From Flavobacterium limi (GTDB lineage Bacteria; Bacteroidota; Bacteroidia; Flavobacteriales; Flavobacteriaceae), in assembly GCF_010645075.1 (NCBI RefSeq), contig NZ_JAADZV010000004.1, positions 310,001-374,000 of the forward strand: a stretch of DNA of 64,000 bases, written 5' to 3'. Under the pieces are notes generated by a model. That model did not search any database, was not told the DNA's origin, and worked only from the letters and a program-made list of their open reading frames with translations. A program made the translations under genes and the position numbers. Shown one piece after another: positions 25,478 through 36,144 of the stretch; position 1 is the first letter of the stretch; each line of letters opens with the position of its first letter.

Positions 25478-27871
25478 TTAGCTTATATCTTTTTTGAATT
25501 TATTAAACCATGATTTTTTCTCAGCTTTTACGCCATAACCATATCCGTATCCATATCCTTTAGTAGAATCAGTGTCATTAAGTACTATACACATATTTGG
25601 CAATTTCTTTTCTCTGTAAAAAGTATTTGCAATAGACAACATCCTTTTTTCTAAAACATTCGCACGCATTACATATACGAAAGTATCTGCATTTTTTGCT
25701 ATTAATAAAGTATCCGCTACCAAACTTACAGGTGCTGTGTCTACTATAATATAATCGTATTCTTTCTTTAATATTTCAAAAAGCTTATCCACGTTTTTAC
25801 CCATCAACAACTCTGCAGGGTTAGGAGGAATTACCCCAGAAGGCAGTATGTAGAAATTGTCATAATCATTATGCTTAATAATATATTTGTTTATATCTGC
25901 ATCATTTGAGGATAAATAATTTGTTAATCCAAAATTTGGCATTGCAAAATAATCCATAAATTTAGGATTTCTAATATCCATTCCGACAAGTAAAACTTTT
26001 CTTCCCGATAATGCAAATGTAGCGGCAAGATTCACTGAAACGAGAGTTTTACCCTCTGCAGGAAAAGTAGAGGTTACAAAAATAGTTTTTGCCAAACCTT
26101 CAGGAACATTTGTCAGCATAAATTCAAGATTCGTTCTGACAATCCTTATAGCTTCCGCTGAACTTGTTCTGCTCTCGGTTTTAATCAACTCATTAGCATC
26201 TTCAGAAGTCGGAATATCACCAATAAAAGGAATTTGTGTTTTTCCCTCCAAATCCAATCTGCTTTTAATTTTGGTATCCAATAAATCATGTCCGTATATT
26301 ATCCCAAAAGGGATTAAAAGACCTATTAACAATCCGGCGAGATAAATAACATTTTTTTTAGGACTTACCGGAATTTTATTCGATTTTGCAGCGTCTATTA
26401 CCCTCGCATTTGGTTCGGTAGCGGCTAATGAAATAGCTGTTTCTTCACGCTTTTGTAATAAATACAAATATAACTCTTCCTTTACTTTTTGCTGTCGTGC
26501 AATTACTCTGAATTGACGTTCCTGCACTGGTATTTTACCAATTTTATTATTTAAAATATTCTCCTGGCTTTTTAAATCACGATTTTGTATTTGTAAATTA
26601 GACTGCATTCTTCTTAAACTTGTCGCTACATTAGATTTTAAAGATGTAATTTGCTGGTCTAATTTAATTACAGATGGATTTTCAGTTGTAGCCGATTTTA
26701 AAATCCTGTTACGATCTAAAACCAATTGATTATAAGATGCAATCAACCCTCCTGTATCTCCATTATCCGTTATAATATTGGTTGGCAGTAAATCTTCATT
26801 GGTACTTTTTTTTATAAAATCCAACAATGAAGACACTACATTTAATTGAATTTCAGTTTCTACACCTTTCTTATCATATTCACTTGATCCTTCAATAAAT
26901 AGTTTGGCTTCAGATTCTATATCTGTCAATCTGTTTGACTTCTTAAAGCTTTCGACATCCTGCTCTACTCCATCTAATTCCTGAGTAATTAATGCCAGAC
27001 GCTCAGAAATAAATTTAGATGTATTTTCTGAAATAAAATTTTTATCCTGCGCCGCATCTTCATTATATATTTGAATCATACTATTTAGAAAATCCTCAGC
27101 TTTTTTTTGTACAGGATCAGTTACAGATACATTAACAACACTACTTGTTTTGCTTATTGGTTCTACTTTTAGTCTATTTTTAAAACTTGCTGTTACATTA
27201 TCCAATGGACTAACTATAATTCGAATCGATTTATCTTTTCCAATGTTACTTAGTTTATAGAATGCTGTTTTCCCAATTATCAATGTTCCTATTTTTGTGG
27301 GTATTTTTTCTCCAAACTCAAATTGCTTTTTTTTAGATAAAATTACCTTCACAGCGGGTTGATTAACTATTGTATTTTCTAAAGAAAAACTATTATTAGA
27401 CAATAAATCTAATTTTAAAACTACATTAGCCTCATCAAATGATTCTGTTTTATTAATAAAATAAACATTTACAGGGGCTTCACCATAAATATCACGATCT
27501 ACAACATTTCCCTCCACAAATAAACTTACATTAAGATCAAGTTCTTTGATAGTACTCTCAACTAATGTTCTCGATTTTAAAATTTCAATCTCATTATCAA
27601 CATTACTTTTTAAACTTCCACTCAACCCTCCTAAATCTGTAAAGGCAGATAATTCCGAAAGCATCCCCCCTTTTTTCTCATCCTTTACCAATATAGAAGT
27701 AGTTGCTTCGTAGCTAGGCGTTGTATATCTTAGATACAAAAACGCCAAAACCAAACAAAGGAAGGCACTTAATATAAACCATTTCCAGTGAATTAAATAT
27801 TTATCCAGTTGTTCACGAAGATTCACTTCATTGATTTCATCTTCTACACCTTCATTATAAAAATCTTGCAT
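25478..27871 (-). CDS. wzc: Wzc-type polysaccharide co-polymerase / tyrosine autokinase
   Basis: A 797-residue inner-membrane protein. A Wzz-like chain-length domain lies between two membrane helices (about residues 33-53 and 510-530). It holds a long periplasmic coiled-coil section and a GNVR-like stretch, followed by a BY-kinase domain with Walker A (TFPAEGKTLVSVNLA, near 600), A' (LLVGMDIRNPK) and Walker B (DYIIVDTAPV). The tail has four tyrosines in YGYGYGYG plus flanking residues, the autophosphorylation cluster. It controls chain length and export with Wza and is opposed by the CpsB phosphatase. Confidence 0.95.
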   Translation of the reverse strand: MQDFYNEGVEDEINEVNLREQLDKYLIHWKWFILSAFLCLVLAFLYLRYTTPSYEATTSILVKDEKKGGMLSELSAFTDLGGLSGSLKSNVDNEIEILKSRTLVESTIKELDLNVSLFVEGNVVDRDIYGEAPVNVYFINKTESFDEANVVLKLDLLSNNSFSLENTIVNQPAVKVILSKKKQFEFGEKIPTKIGTLIIGKTAFYKLSNIGKDKSIRIIVSPLDNVTASFKNRLKVEPISKTSSVVNVSVTDPVQKKAEDFLNSMIQIYNEDAAQDKNFISENTSKFISERLALITQELDGVEQDVESFKKSNRLTDIESEAKLFIEGSSEYDKKGVETEIQLNVVSSLLDFIKKSTNEDLLPTNIITDNGDTGGLIASYNQLVLDRNRILKSATTENPSVIKLDQQITSLKSNVATSLRRMQSNLQIQNRDLKSQENILNNKIGKIPVQERQFRVIARQQKVKEELYLYLLQKREETAISLAATEPNARVIDAAKSNKIPVSPKKNVIYLAGLLIGLLIPFGIIYGHDLLDTKIKSRLDLEGKTQIPFIGDIPTSEDANELIKTESRTSSAEAIRIVRTNLEFMLTNVPEGLAKTIFVTSTFPAEGKTLVSVNLAATFALSGRKVLLVGMDIRNPKFMDYFAMPNFGLTNYLSSNDADINKYIIKHNDYDNFYILPSGVIPPNPAELLMGKNVDKLFEILKKEYDYIIVDTAPVSLVADTLLIAKNADTFVYVMRANVLEKRMLSIANTFYREKKLPNMCIVLNDTDSTKGYGYGYGYGVKAEKKSWFNKFKKDIS

Positions 27872-27891
27872 TGTTTTTTGTTTATTCAGTT

Positions 27892-28683
27892 TTATTTAAA
27901 AAGTAGAACAGAGAGCGATATTAAAATAGAAATTGCCGATATGATAACAGAAGTATTAGGGCCAACTGCTGCTGCATTAATCTTAGTATTATTAGGCTCA
28001 ACATACACCACGTCATTCTGTGCCAGATAATAAAAAGGTGAATTGATAAAATCTGCTTTCGTAATATCAACTCTGTTATATGATTTTACACCATTAATTT
28101 CACGTATAATTAAAATATTATTTCTTTTGCCATAAATAGTTAAATCTTTTGCCATGCTTAAAGCTTCAATTAGGGTAACCCTTTCTGAGTTTATAGAATA
28201 AGTTCCGGGTAAAGTTACCTCTCCTTGTAATGAAATTTTAAAATTAACTATTCTGAGGTTAATGATTGGATTTTTAATATAAACCGCAATTTTATCTTTT
28301 AAAGATTGTAACACTTCTGTTCTGGTTAAGCCTCCAACCTGCAATTTCCCTATAACAGGAAACTCAATATTACCATTTCGATCTACTAAATAAGACTGGA
28401 CAGTTTGTTGATTTGTAGCAAGCTGTATATTATTTGGATTTGGTATTGATACTACTGCTAAATTAAATGGACTCGCTATTTCTGGATCCTCAGCAGATAC
28501 GATGATCATTAATAAATCGTCTGGCTGGATTTTAACTTCATAAGAAACAGTATTTTGTGACACATTTGCTCCATCGATGTTTTGATAGTAAACAATATCT
28601 TTTTTAGAGGCGCAGGAAAAAAATAAGAATAAAAGCAAAAAAAATATACTTTTATTGAAAAGATTGGAAAGATTGAAATTCAT
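27892..28683 (-). CDS. wza: Wza-type outer-membrane polysaccharide export lipoprotein
   Basis: About 263 residues with a signal peptide and lipobox (FLFFSC). The polysaccharide export domain (YEVKIQPDDLLMIIVSAEDPE) is followed by one SLBB-like domain (KISLQGEVTLPGTYSINSERVTLIEAL). It ends in a hydrophobic helix (TSVIISAISILISLSVLLF), as in Wza, where C-terminal helices form the outer-membrane pore. The ATG at 28683 is chosen; an upstream TTG would precede the signal peptide without reason. It lies 20 bp before wzc. Confidence 0.92.
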   Translation of the reverse strand: MNFNLSNLFNKSIFFLLLFLFFSCASKKDIVYYQNIDGANVSQNTVSYEVKIQPDDLLMIIVSAEDPEIASPFNLAVVSIPNPNNIQLATNQQTVQSYLVDRNGNIEFPVIGKLQVGGLTRTEVLQSLKDKIAVYIKNPIINLRIVNFKISLQGEVTLPGTYSINSERVTLIEALSMAKDLTIYGKRNNILIIREINGVKSYNRVDITKADFINSPFYYLAQNDVVYVEPNNTKINAAAVGPNTSVIISAISILISLSVLLFK

Positions 28684-28829
28684 TAGAATTGTGGATTTAT
28701 GTAACAAATATAAGGCAATAGCTTTAATTTTTATTTATTAATTGATTTAGATTAGAAAAGTAATCTAACTTTAATTATTTGTAACATTAAATTACTACTT
28801 TAAAATGATATTACAAACTAAAAACAAAC

Positions 28830-30248
28830 TTAATAAGCATTTTCTTCACCTTTAAATACATTGATAACAGTTTTAATAATGATTTTGATATCTAATAAAA
28901 TACTCCAGTTTTCAATATACCATATATCATATTCTACTCTGTTTTCCATATCTATCAATTCTTTAGTCTCACCACGATAGCCATTTACCTGAGCCCAGCC
29001 TGTAATGCCTGGCTTTGTATATTGACGTACCAGATAATTACCAATTAAATCAGTATATTGTTTTGTATGGTTAACCATATGTGGACGTGGACCTACCACG
29101 GACATATCACCTAAAAAAACATTAAAAAACTGAGGCAATTCATCTATGCTTGTTTTACGCATAAATGCCCCAAATTTAGTAATACGTGCATCTCCTTTTC
29201 CAGCTTGTAATTTATCAGCTTGTTTGTTAACTCTCATACTTCTAAACTTCCAGCAAAAAAATGATTCATTATCACGCCCAGACCTCTCTTGTCTAAAAAA
29301 AACTGGCCCCGGCGATTCCATTTTGATCAAAATCATTACTATCGGAAAAAGCCACGGAAAAATCAATAGTATTACTGCCAGAGAAAAAACGATATCAAAT
29401 GCTTTCTTCAATAATCTGTTGACAGTATACTCTAAAGGCTCTGTCCTAAACATCAATACAGGTGTATTATCATAAAATGAAATTTCAACCTTGCTTGATT
29501 TAGTATACAATTGAAAGTCCGGAATAAACTTAATACGTACCATGTGATGTTCACAGATTTTTATCAATTTGCTTATTACATCTACATTATCAATATGCAA
29601 TGCTACATACATCTCATCCACCTGATTAGTAATTATATACTTCTCAACATCATCAAATCCGCCTAATACCGGTGAGGAAATAAAAGCAAAAGGATCTACT
29701 TTTTCATCAAAAAAACCTAAAAAACGATAACCGTAAGTTAAATCTCTTGACAATGTTTTACGAATTCGTTCTCCTGCGTCGTTAGCTCCTATTATAATTA
29801 TATTCTTAAAATTGTACCCTTTTGCACGAATAAATTTTAAAAGCTCCATCGATAAAAATCTGGAAAGCATTAAAAGACAAAAGAAAAAGGCGTAAAAATA
29901 AAGTAGCCGAAGCCTGGAAATCTGTGTATACTTTAAAAAAAGTACAAAAAATGCAATAATTGCAATATGGAATATAAATTTTTTAGTCGTTCTTTTTAAA
30001 ATAGATTCCAAAGGCTCGATTCGTACAATACGATAGGAATCATTACGCAACAATAAAGCTATCCAGATTAAATTGGATAAAAAAGACACCGTTTGTACCT
30101 CCTTGAGAAAGAGTTTATCTAAATTCCCAAAACGTGCCCATGCAGACAATACAATAGCTGTATTTAGCAATATTACGTCCCAAATTACAAACAAAAGCTT
30201 AAAGTAACGAGAAAAACGAAAATTAGAAAGTTTTTGTAAAATTTCCAT
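28830..30248 (-). CDS. polyprenyl glycosylphosphotransferase (initiating enzyme)
   Basis: A 472-residue WbaP/WcaJ-type protein. Four or five N-terminal membrane helices (residues 10-125) lead to a nucleotide-binding-like central domain (IIIGANDAGERIRKTLSR). The C-terminal sugar transferase domain has FFRQERSGRDNESFFCWKFRSM and DELPQFFNVFLGDMSVVGPRPH. It moves a sugar-1-phosphate, probably glucose or galactose, onto undecaprenyl phosphate, the first step of each repeat unit. It ends 122 bp upstream of wza. Confidence 0.93.
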   Translation of the reverse strand: MEILQKLSNFRFSRYFKLLFVIWDVILLNTAIVLSAWARFGNLDKLFLKEVQTVSFLSNLIWIALLLRNDSYRIVRIEPLESILKRTTKKFIFHIAIIAFFVLFLKYTQISRLRLLYFYAFFFCLLMLSRFLSMELLKFIRAKGYNFKNIIIIGANDAGERIRKTLSRDLTYGYRFLGFFDEKVDPFAFISSPVLGGFDDVEKYIITNQVDEMYVALHIDNVDVISKLIKICEHHMVRIKFIPDFQLYTKSSKVEISFYDNTPVLMFRTEPLEYTVNRLLKKAFDIVFSLAVILLIFPWLFPIVMILIKMESPGPVFFRQERSGRDNESFFCWKFRSMRVNKQADKLQAGKGDARITKFGAFMRKTSIDELPQFFNVFLGDMSVVGPRPHMVNHTKQYTDLIGNYLVRQYTKPGITGWAQVNGYRGETKELIDMENRVEYDIWYIENWSILLDIKIIIKTVINVFKGEENAY

Positions 30249-30251
30249 ATT

Positions 30252-31364
30252 TTAATTAGTATTAACTTTTATCTCTATTATATCTCTAAAATGATTTGCA
30301 TACTGATCTATAATAAGTTCCCAGTCGTAAATATTGGTAATTTTTTTTCTATTTTCACTTAACATCATTTGAAAAGACTCATCCACGTAATTTACATTTT
30401 TCAGGTGATCTGCAACATCATTCTGATCCTTAAAATATAAAGCATCTGTGCCTAAAATATAGCGGTTAAAATCATTATCATTCGCACAGATTAAACTATT
30501 TGAAGCCATTGCTTCTAACAAGGATGGATTAGTCCCCCCAACCGTGTGTCCGTGAAAGTATAAGTTTGAGTAAAACCGTAAATTATTCAACACTTCAATA
30601 TTATATATTCCTCCAATAAACTGAATTTGGGAAGATGAAGAAAATTTATTTTTTAAATAATCCCCATAAGAAGTTTTATGATTGCCAATTACTAAAAAAG
30701 GACGTGAAAGATTTGCCTTTGCTACTCCGTCCAAAATAATTTCAATACTATTTTCTGGTTCTAATCTTGCAATTAACATGTCATATTTATAGGCTGATAA
30801 ATTATAGTCATTAAGGACCTTATCATCATTATTTTCAAAAAGAGTTGCCCCATATGCTATATAAGTAGAATCCGCCTTATATGTTTCTTTTAAATAATTT
30901 TGAATTCCAATAGAATCTGAAATAAGAAAATCACTGTATTTTACTCCCAAAGATTCTGCCCATTTCAAAAATTTCTTGACTTTTTCAGAATACTTGGTTC
31001 TTCTCCATTCCAAACCATCCATATTGGTTGTTACTATTGCTTTCTTAGGCATTAGCCATCCCCAAATGGAACTGCTGGTATATCCCAATTGCAGAATTAT
31101 ATCGCAATTTTGTTTCCTGACATCTAAAATACAGTTCAAATCATAAATGAATTGTCCTGCCGTTCCTAGTTTATATTCAGGATCGTAGCAGTGTATAATC
31201 TGAATACCATTCCATACTTTTTCCTGATAAGGATGATTATGAGAGTTGTAAACAATGACTTCAAAGCCTCTTTTTACCAAACCAACAGCCAAATACTCAG
31301 CACATTGTTCAAAACCTCCATAATAATTAGGAATTCCCCTTGTTCCTAGTATTGCAATTTTCAT
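30252..31364 (-). CDS. DUF1972/GT4-type glycosyltransferase
   Basis: A 370-residue GT-B transferase. It starts with the DUF1972 signature KIAILGTRGIPNYYGGFEQ and includes QLGYTSSSIWGWLMPKKAIVTTNMDGLEWRRTKYS and, in the C-terminal half, FHGHTVGGTNPSLLEAMA as the acidic donor-binding loop. Relatives often act as second or rhamnosyl transferases in capsule synthesis. It ends 4 bp before the initiating enzyme gene. Confidence 0.88.
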   Translation of the reverse strand: MKIAILGTRGIPNYYGGFEQCAEYLAVGLVKRGFEVIVYNSHNHPYQEKVWNGIQIIHCYDPEYKLGTAGQFIYDLNCILDVRKQNCDIILQLGYTSSSIWGWLMPKKAIVTTNMDGLEWRRTKYSEKVKKFLKWAESLGVKYSDFLISDSIGIQNYLKETYKADSTYIAYGATLFENNDDKVLNDYNLSAYKYDMLIARLEPENSIEIILDGVAKANLSRPFLVIGNHKTSYGDYLKNKFSSSSQIQFIGGIYNIEVLNNLRFYSNLYFHGHTVGGTNPSLLEAMASNSLICANDNDFNRYILGTDALYFKDQNDVADHLKNVNYVDESFQMMLSENRKKITNIYDWELIIDQYANHFRDIIEIKVNTN

Positions 31365-31367
31365 AGA

Positions 31368-32303
31368 CTAATTATAACTTTTGATGTAAAAAAACACTTT
31401 CACTTTTCGAATTAAAGCTTTGACAGGCGCAAATAAAGCTGTCCCAATCATTATATAATACATGAATGCAGAATAATGGATTTGGATGCTTTCTTTTATA
31501 TTATTTTTCTCAAAATTATCCATCCTTACAATTACTGTTTTAAAATATCTTACAGACAGATAATCTAAAAGCAGATCTTTTTTTATCTTGTTAAATGTTT
31601 CCTTTGAAATTTCTTCCCTGTTATGCACTTTTTCAATTAATGAAACGTAATCAACAGAAAAAACCTTAAATATGTTGTACCCTCCTTTTTTAGGAATATC
31701 CTGATTATCAAAAATCGGTATATCATTTATAATATAATTTGATTTCTGGGTTTGACTTACTAATAAAGAAGTCTGTGGAAAATAGTTATTAACTTCAATT
31801 GTATCACATACATTTTCGAAATCCTTTTTCCAAATGCCAAATCCTGAACTCCATGATGATAAATATGACAATCCATACATAAATGAATTATACGAATCAA
31901 ATCTTTTGATACCGCCAAATTGATTTAATCCATTGGTATAAAAAATAACAGGTCTGTCTATCGAATTTTCTTTTATTTCATTAATCATTTGCTTCAAAGA
32001 ACCCTTTCTAAACATAGTATAATTATTATGCAATTTCAGGAACATACCATTACCCAGCTTTAGCACATCAAAAGAATTTAGAAAACCAATGCTTTTGGAA
32101 GCATGATAATGCAAATTTTTAAAATTGAATTTATCAATAAGTTCTTTAGTCGAGTGATTGGGCTGATTATCAGATATTACGACTTCAAAATCTTCTATAT
32201 CAACATCATTTAAATCAGCATAAATACTATCCAAAGTATTGGCCAGGATTTCTAAACGATTATAAGTTGGAATACAAATAGATAAATAAGGCTTACTGTC
32301 CAT
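31368..32303 (-). CDS. GT2-family glycosyltransferase
   Basis: A 311-residue GT-A transferase starting LSICIPTYNRLEILANTLDSIY, with the acidic VVISDNQPNHST segment and a hydrophobic C-terminal part. Its acceptor and donor are unknown. It starts 1 bp into the stop of the epimerase gene (TAATG), so the two are translationally coupled. Confidence 0.85.
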   Translation of the reverse strand: MDSKPYLSICIPTYNRLEILANTLDSIYADLNDVDIEDFEVVISDNQPNHSTKELIDKFNFKNLHYHASKSIGFLNSFDVLKLGNGMFLKLHNNYTMFRKGSLKQMINEIKENSIDRPVIFYTNGLNQFGGIKRFDSYNSFMYGLSYLSSWSSGFGIWKKDFENVCDTIEVNNYFPQTSLLVSQTQKSNYIINDIPIFDNQDIPKKGGYNIFKVFSVDYVSLIEKVHNREEISKETFNKIKKDLLLDYLSVRYFKTVIVRMDNFEKNNIKESIQIHYSAFMYYIMIGTALFAPVKALIRKVKVFFYIKSYN

Positions 32304-33250
32304 TAAATTTTTAAAATTAATTTGACATCATTGTAGAACATTCTTATGCCATCCTCTAACGGCGTATTTTTGATTTCTATAAACGATTCAAGTTTTGAAA
32401 TATCTAATATAACGCTTGTTACGTCAACTGAACGAGATGTCTCGTATTTAACCATTAACTTGTCTCCTGCTATATTTCTTAAATGCAACAAAATATCATT
32501 TATTGAATGACCAATACCACTTCCGATATTTATTATTTCATTTTCGACATTTTTATTAATAAGTTCATACATTATACGTACAAGATCATCTATATAGATA
32601 TAATCTCTAATACTGCTTCCATCTCCCCATATAGTTATAGGTTCGTTTGCCATGATTTTGCCTATAGCCACAGCAATTAAACCCTGCACTCCATTTAACG
32701 ATTGCCCCGGTCCAAAAGGATTTGATGGTCTGACAATTAAGTATCTGAGATTAGCTCTTCTATGCTCAAACAAAATACTGTCTTCAATTATTTGCTTGGA
32801 AAGTCCGTAGTAAGAAATTGGCTCTCTAAGATCTGTCTCTAAAAACTTTCCTTGTGAATTATTGCCGTAAATGGTTCCCCCAGAAGAGAAATATATAAAC
32901 TTAATATTCTTTTCAGCACATAATCCCATTAAACGAACAGTCGGAAAAATTATATTTTCGAATTCTCTTTTGTAATCATCATAAGAGCTTCCCGGAACTA
33001 ATGTAGAAACTAAATGAATTACAACATTAATATTATGATCTAATATAATGGATTGCAGCAAATCATAATCTGCCAATACTCCCTTAAAAATTGTAATTTC
33101 TTTTTCTAAATGCTGCAGTTTGGAAATATTTGCAAATGGAGTTTCCAAAACAAACATATTATATGCATCATTATCAATAAAAGCGTTCAATAAATTTGTC
33201 CCTATAAAACCTGCACCACCGATTAGTAATATGTTCCTCTTTTTAGTCAT
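32303..33250 (-). CDS. NAD-dependent epimerase/dehydratase
   Basis: A 315-residue SDR-type enzyme: NAD-binding GGAGFIGTNLLNAF, the catalytic YGLSK (YxxxK) with the preceding SSGGTIYG, and a sugar-binding C-terminus. It probably interconverts a UDP- or GDP-hexose (for example as a 4-epimerase) for the polysaccharide. The exact product is not readable. Confidence 0.87.
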   Translation of the reverse strand: MTKKRNILLIGGAGFIGTNLLNAFIDNDAYNMFVLETPFANISKLQHLEKEITIFKGVLADYDLLQSIILDHNINVVIHLVSTLVPGSSYDDYKREFENIIFPTVRLMGLCAEKNIKFIYFSSGGTIYGNNSQGKFLETDLREPISYYGLSKQIIEDSILFEHRRANLRYLIVRPSNPFGPGQSLNGVQGLIAVAIGKIMANEPITIWGDGSSIRDYIYIDDLVRIMYELINKNVENEIINIGSGIGHSINDILLHLRNIAGDKLMVKYETSRSVDVTSVILDISKLESFIEIKNTPLEDGIRMFYNDVKLILKI

Positions 33251-33290
33251 TTTTATTTTAATATAATTTCTGTTATTATGTAGATAATAT

Positions 33291-34073
33291 TTAATAAGAC
33301 TTACGCAGATATAAATTTAAGCCAATTTTTCGAAAAGATTTTTTAATTTTAAATTTACAATATATGATAGCAATATTAATAAATGCCAAATATTTGGGCT
33401 GTTTTCCTGTGGAAACAACTGCTTTATATTGTTCTTTAATTGATTTCACACTGTCGCTGGCACCACCTTCGCTCATAATCACGCTTACCTTGTCCAGATA
33501 TAAAGTTTTTAAAGAATCTTTTCCCCTAAGAAGTAATTCGTAGTCACCAACAATTTTGTAATTGATATCATAATTACCATATTTTTCAAAAAGCTTTTTT
33601 GCATGTAAAGCTCCCGGATGCGCAATTGTCATTTCTTTTAAAAACATTGGCCATAAAAAAGGCCAGCCTTTGATTCTAATGGTTTTGCCATTTTCATCAA
33701 TCATTTGAACTTTCGATGATATTAAATCGATATCATTTGCGCCTCCATTATTATAAATAAACTGGCGGTAACTCTCTAAGGCATCAGGCACTAATTGATC
33801 ATCGGCCCCAATAAACATAACCCAGTTTCCTGATGCTTTTTCAATTCCCTTATTCCATGCATCGTAAATACCTTTATCTGGTTCTGAAACAAAATGTGAA
33901 ATATGGTTTTGATACTTTTTTATAATATCAATAGTATTATCTTTTGACCCTCCATCTATAATAATTAATTCCACTTCATTATTTAATTGAGGAATAATGC
34001 TGTTTAAACATTTTTCTAAATATTTACCTGCATTATAAGTTGCAGTTACGATAGTTATCACATTATTATTCAT
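33291..34073 (-). CDS. GT2-family glycosyltransferase
   Basis: A 260-residue GT-A enzyme of the WcaA-like group: VTIVTATYNAGKYLEKCLNSI, IDGGSKDNTIDIIKKYQ, the acidic FIGADDQLVPDAL, and SEPDKGIYDAWNKG. It lies 3 bp after the wzy-like gene on the minus strand. Donor unknown. Confidence 0.87.
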   Translation of the reverse strand: MNNNVITIVTATYNAGKYLEKCLNSIIPQLNNEVELIIIDGGSKDNTIDIIKKYQNHISHFVSEPDKGIYDAWNKGIEKASGNWVMFIGADDQLVPDALESYRQFIYNNGGANDIDLISSKVQMIDENGKTIRIKGWPFLWPMFLKEMTIAHPGALHAKKLFEKYGNYDINYKIVGDYELLLRGKDSLKTLYLDKVSVIMSEGGASDSVKSIKEQYKAVVSTGKQPKYLAFINIAIIYCKFKIKKSFRKIGLNLYLRKSY

Positions 34074-34076
34074 GAA

Positions 34077-35309
34077 TCAATAATCTATTTTTAATGAATT
34101 ATTTAAAATATTTTTTTTCTTTTTCTGAACGATTATAATTGATGCGAGCACAAAAAAGAAGAAAAAACCTGTACGGGAAATTGGTTCAGATAAAAGTGTC
34201 AGTATAATAATAGTAATAAATATATTTCTCAGTTTATTATTCGTAAACAAGTTAAAATTATACGTTTTCCATAGTAAATACCCGCCTACAATTAATCCGA
34301 AATCTAATAAAAAAATAAAAAATCCATTTACCATTTCTGCATCCAAATATCCCGTTTTATCTCCCTGTAATGAATCATCCCAATTTTGTTCTCTTACTTT
34401 TAGGATCATTTGATCAGAAGAATTCAGTGTACTTTTAGGATCTTCACCTATTATAGGGCTTCTTTCAAGCATTTTTAGTCCCAAGCTGAAATCTCCTAAC
34501 CTTACCATAGACGAAGTAGCTCCGCTTCCTTGAAATTTATCTGTAACATTACTAATTATTAGAGTTGATAAACTTAATAGTATTAGTATTGGAATAATTA
34601 TAGCCTTTACATTTTTTACTGATTTAATATATAGGAAATATGAAAGCACAACAAATAACATCAGAAGTATTCCAGTCGTTGAGAACGTAAATATAATTGC
34701 AAGTATTGACAAAAGAATTTCAACTAACCTTTTTTTCCAATAAAACATGAGCAAAAGATTCATATTTAAATACATTTGCCAAATACCCGGCTCCCAAGCT
34801 AATCCGCACAATCTGTAATTATTTAAAAAAGATGGCCCCCCAGAATCAATATACCATAAAACATAACCTATTTGACGATAATAAGAATTAACATAAGTTG
34901 GTTGAAACAATGATTGCCCAATAAATAAAAATACAACATGTACTAAAGTCCAGTACATATAAAATCTAAGAAGCAGTGTAATATCACTTATGAATTTATT
35001 TTGAAAATTAGCTGTACGATAATTTAGTAAAATAATATACGAAGAAACTATAGCAACAAAGATAAAATAGGGTATTTCATTACTTTTAAAAGAATAAAAT
35101 ATAAACAGAATAGAACATATGATTATTATAGCCAATAAATCATGCAACAAAACCTTACGTAAATTTTTAAAATTTAAAAGCAACAAAATCAATAGCCAGA
35201 TTATAAGACCACCGCTCATCTGGAGAATATTAAATCCTGTTCCTGAAAAAAAAAGGATTCCTAATGACAAGCATCTTTTAAATTGGACGTTATTTATTTT
35301 AAAAAACAT
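34077..35309 (-). CDS. Wzy-type O-antigen/capsule polymerase
   Basis: A 410-residue protein that is hydrophobic almost throughout, with about 10-12 membrane helices and one larger periplasmic loop (about residues 250-320). It has no strong sequence signature, as usual for Wzy. Membership is inferred from topology and from its position between transferases in a locus that also has a flippase and Wzc. It overlaps the fucosyltransferase gene by 11 bp. Confidence 0.75.
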   Translation of the reverse strand: MFFKINNVQFKRCLSLGILFFSGTGFNILQMSGGLIIWLLILLLLNFKNLRKVLLHDLLAIIIICSILFIFYSFKSNEIPYFIFVAIVSSYIILLNYRTANFQNKFISDITLLLRFYMYWTLVHVVFLFIGQSLFQPTYVNSYYRQIGYVLWYIDSGGPSFLNNYRLCGLAWEPGIWQMYLNMNLLLMFYWKKRLVEILLSILAIIFTFSTTGILLMLFVVLSYFLYIKSVKNVKAIIIPILILLSLSTLIISNVTDKFQGSGATSSMVRLGDFSLGLKMLERSPIIGEDPKSTLNSSDQMILKVREQNWDDSLQGDKTGYLDAEMVNGFFIFLLDFGLIVGGYLLWKTYNFNLFTNNKLRNIFITIIILTLLSEPISRTGFFFFFVLASIIIVQKKKKNILNNSLKIDY

Positions 35310-36144
35310 TTACTTTCTTTAAAAATATTTTTTTTTCGTTAATCACCTGAACTAATGATTTAAAAAACAAAATCAAACTATATCTATTTTTAATAACTAT
35401 GTATGAAGGCAAAATTAAATCTTTTACATCTACTTTAAACCGGTATCCAAACCACAAACTTGGCATAATAACTTTTTTATTATTGTTATTATTCAAATAT
35501 GCTCCCCACCAGCTAAAAGAACTGTTACTAAGGATATTGTTATCGCAAAACGATTGAATATACAAATCTATAATAGGAGACGTGTTCTCTACATATATAA
35601 CATTTCTTAATTTTATATTATTTTTACACCACCCGATATCATCGCTTACCACAATAAAATTCTCTTTTTTTCCTATTAGGTTAATTGCCTTTAAATAATA
35701 ATTTATTCCACAAAATGGATGTTTGTACAATACTTTAAGATAATCCCCTCTTCTTACATGAATACTTGTATATCCTCCATTTAAGATTTCTGGATAATTT
35801 TGCTGAATAAACTCAAAGGTAGATTTGTCAACGGCATACTGATCCAACACTTTATCTCTATTTAAGTACTTATAAGACTGAAAATATCCTTTAATAATCA
35901 AATCATTACCCGCAGAATAAGGTATCTCACTATAATGATAAAAAGGTTCTTCATAGATATCAATACCATTAGGAATATAATCTAAAATGGGAAATCCCTT
36001 GAAAAAAGTATCCTTATATTTAAGAGTTAATTGATATTCGTTTTCTAAAGGTACACATATTGTAATTTCAGAACTTAGAGACAATGCTGCTCCTAACTGA
36101 AAAAGATTATTACCAAGTCTATCGCAAAAAACTACGTATATCAT
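35299..36144 (-). CDS. GT11-family fucosyltransferase (alpha-1,2 type)
   Basis: A 281-residue protein with the GT11 motifs GNNLFQLGAALSLS at the N-terminus, SIHVRRGDYLK near residue 128 (HxRRGDY, GDP-fucose binding) and SNSSFSWWGAYLN near 208. With gmd and fcl in the same locus it would add L-fucose to the repeat unit. It starts as ATGA overlap with the acetyltransferase stop. Confidence 0.9.
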   Translation of the reverse strand: MIYVVFCDRLGNNLFQLGAALSLSSEITICVPLENEYQLTLKYKDTFFKGFPILDYIPNGIDIYEEPFYHYSEIPYSAGNDLIIKGYFQSYKYLNRDKVLDQYAVDKSTFEFIQQNYPEILNGGYTSIHVRRGDYLKVLYKHPFCGINYYLKAINLIGKKENFIVVSDDIGWCKNNIKLRNVIYVENTSPIIDLYIQSFCDNNILSNSSFSWWGAYLNNNNNKKVIMPSLWFGYRFKVDVKDLILPSYIVIKNRYSLILFFKSLVQVINEKKIFLKKVNVF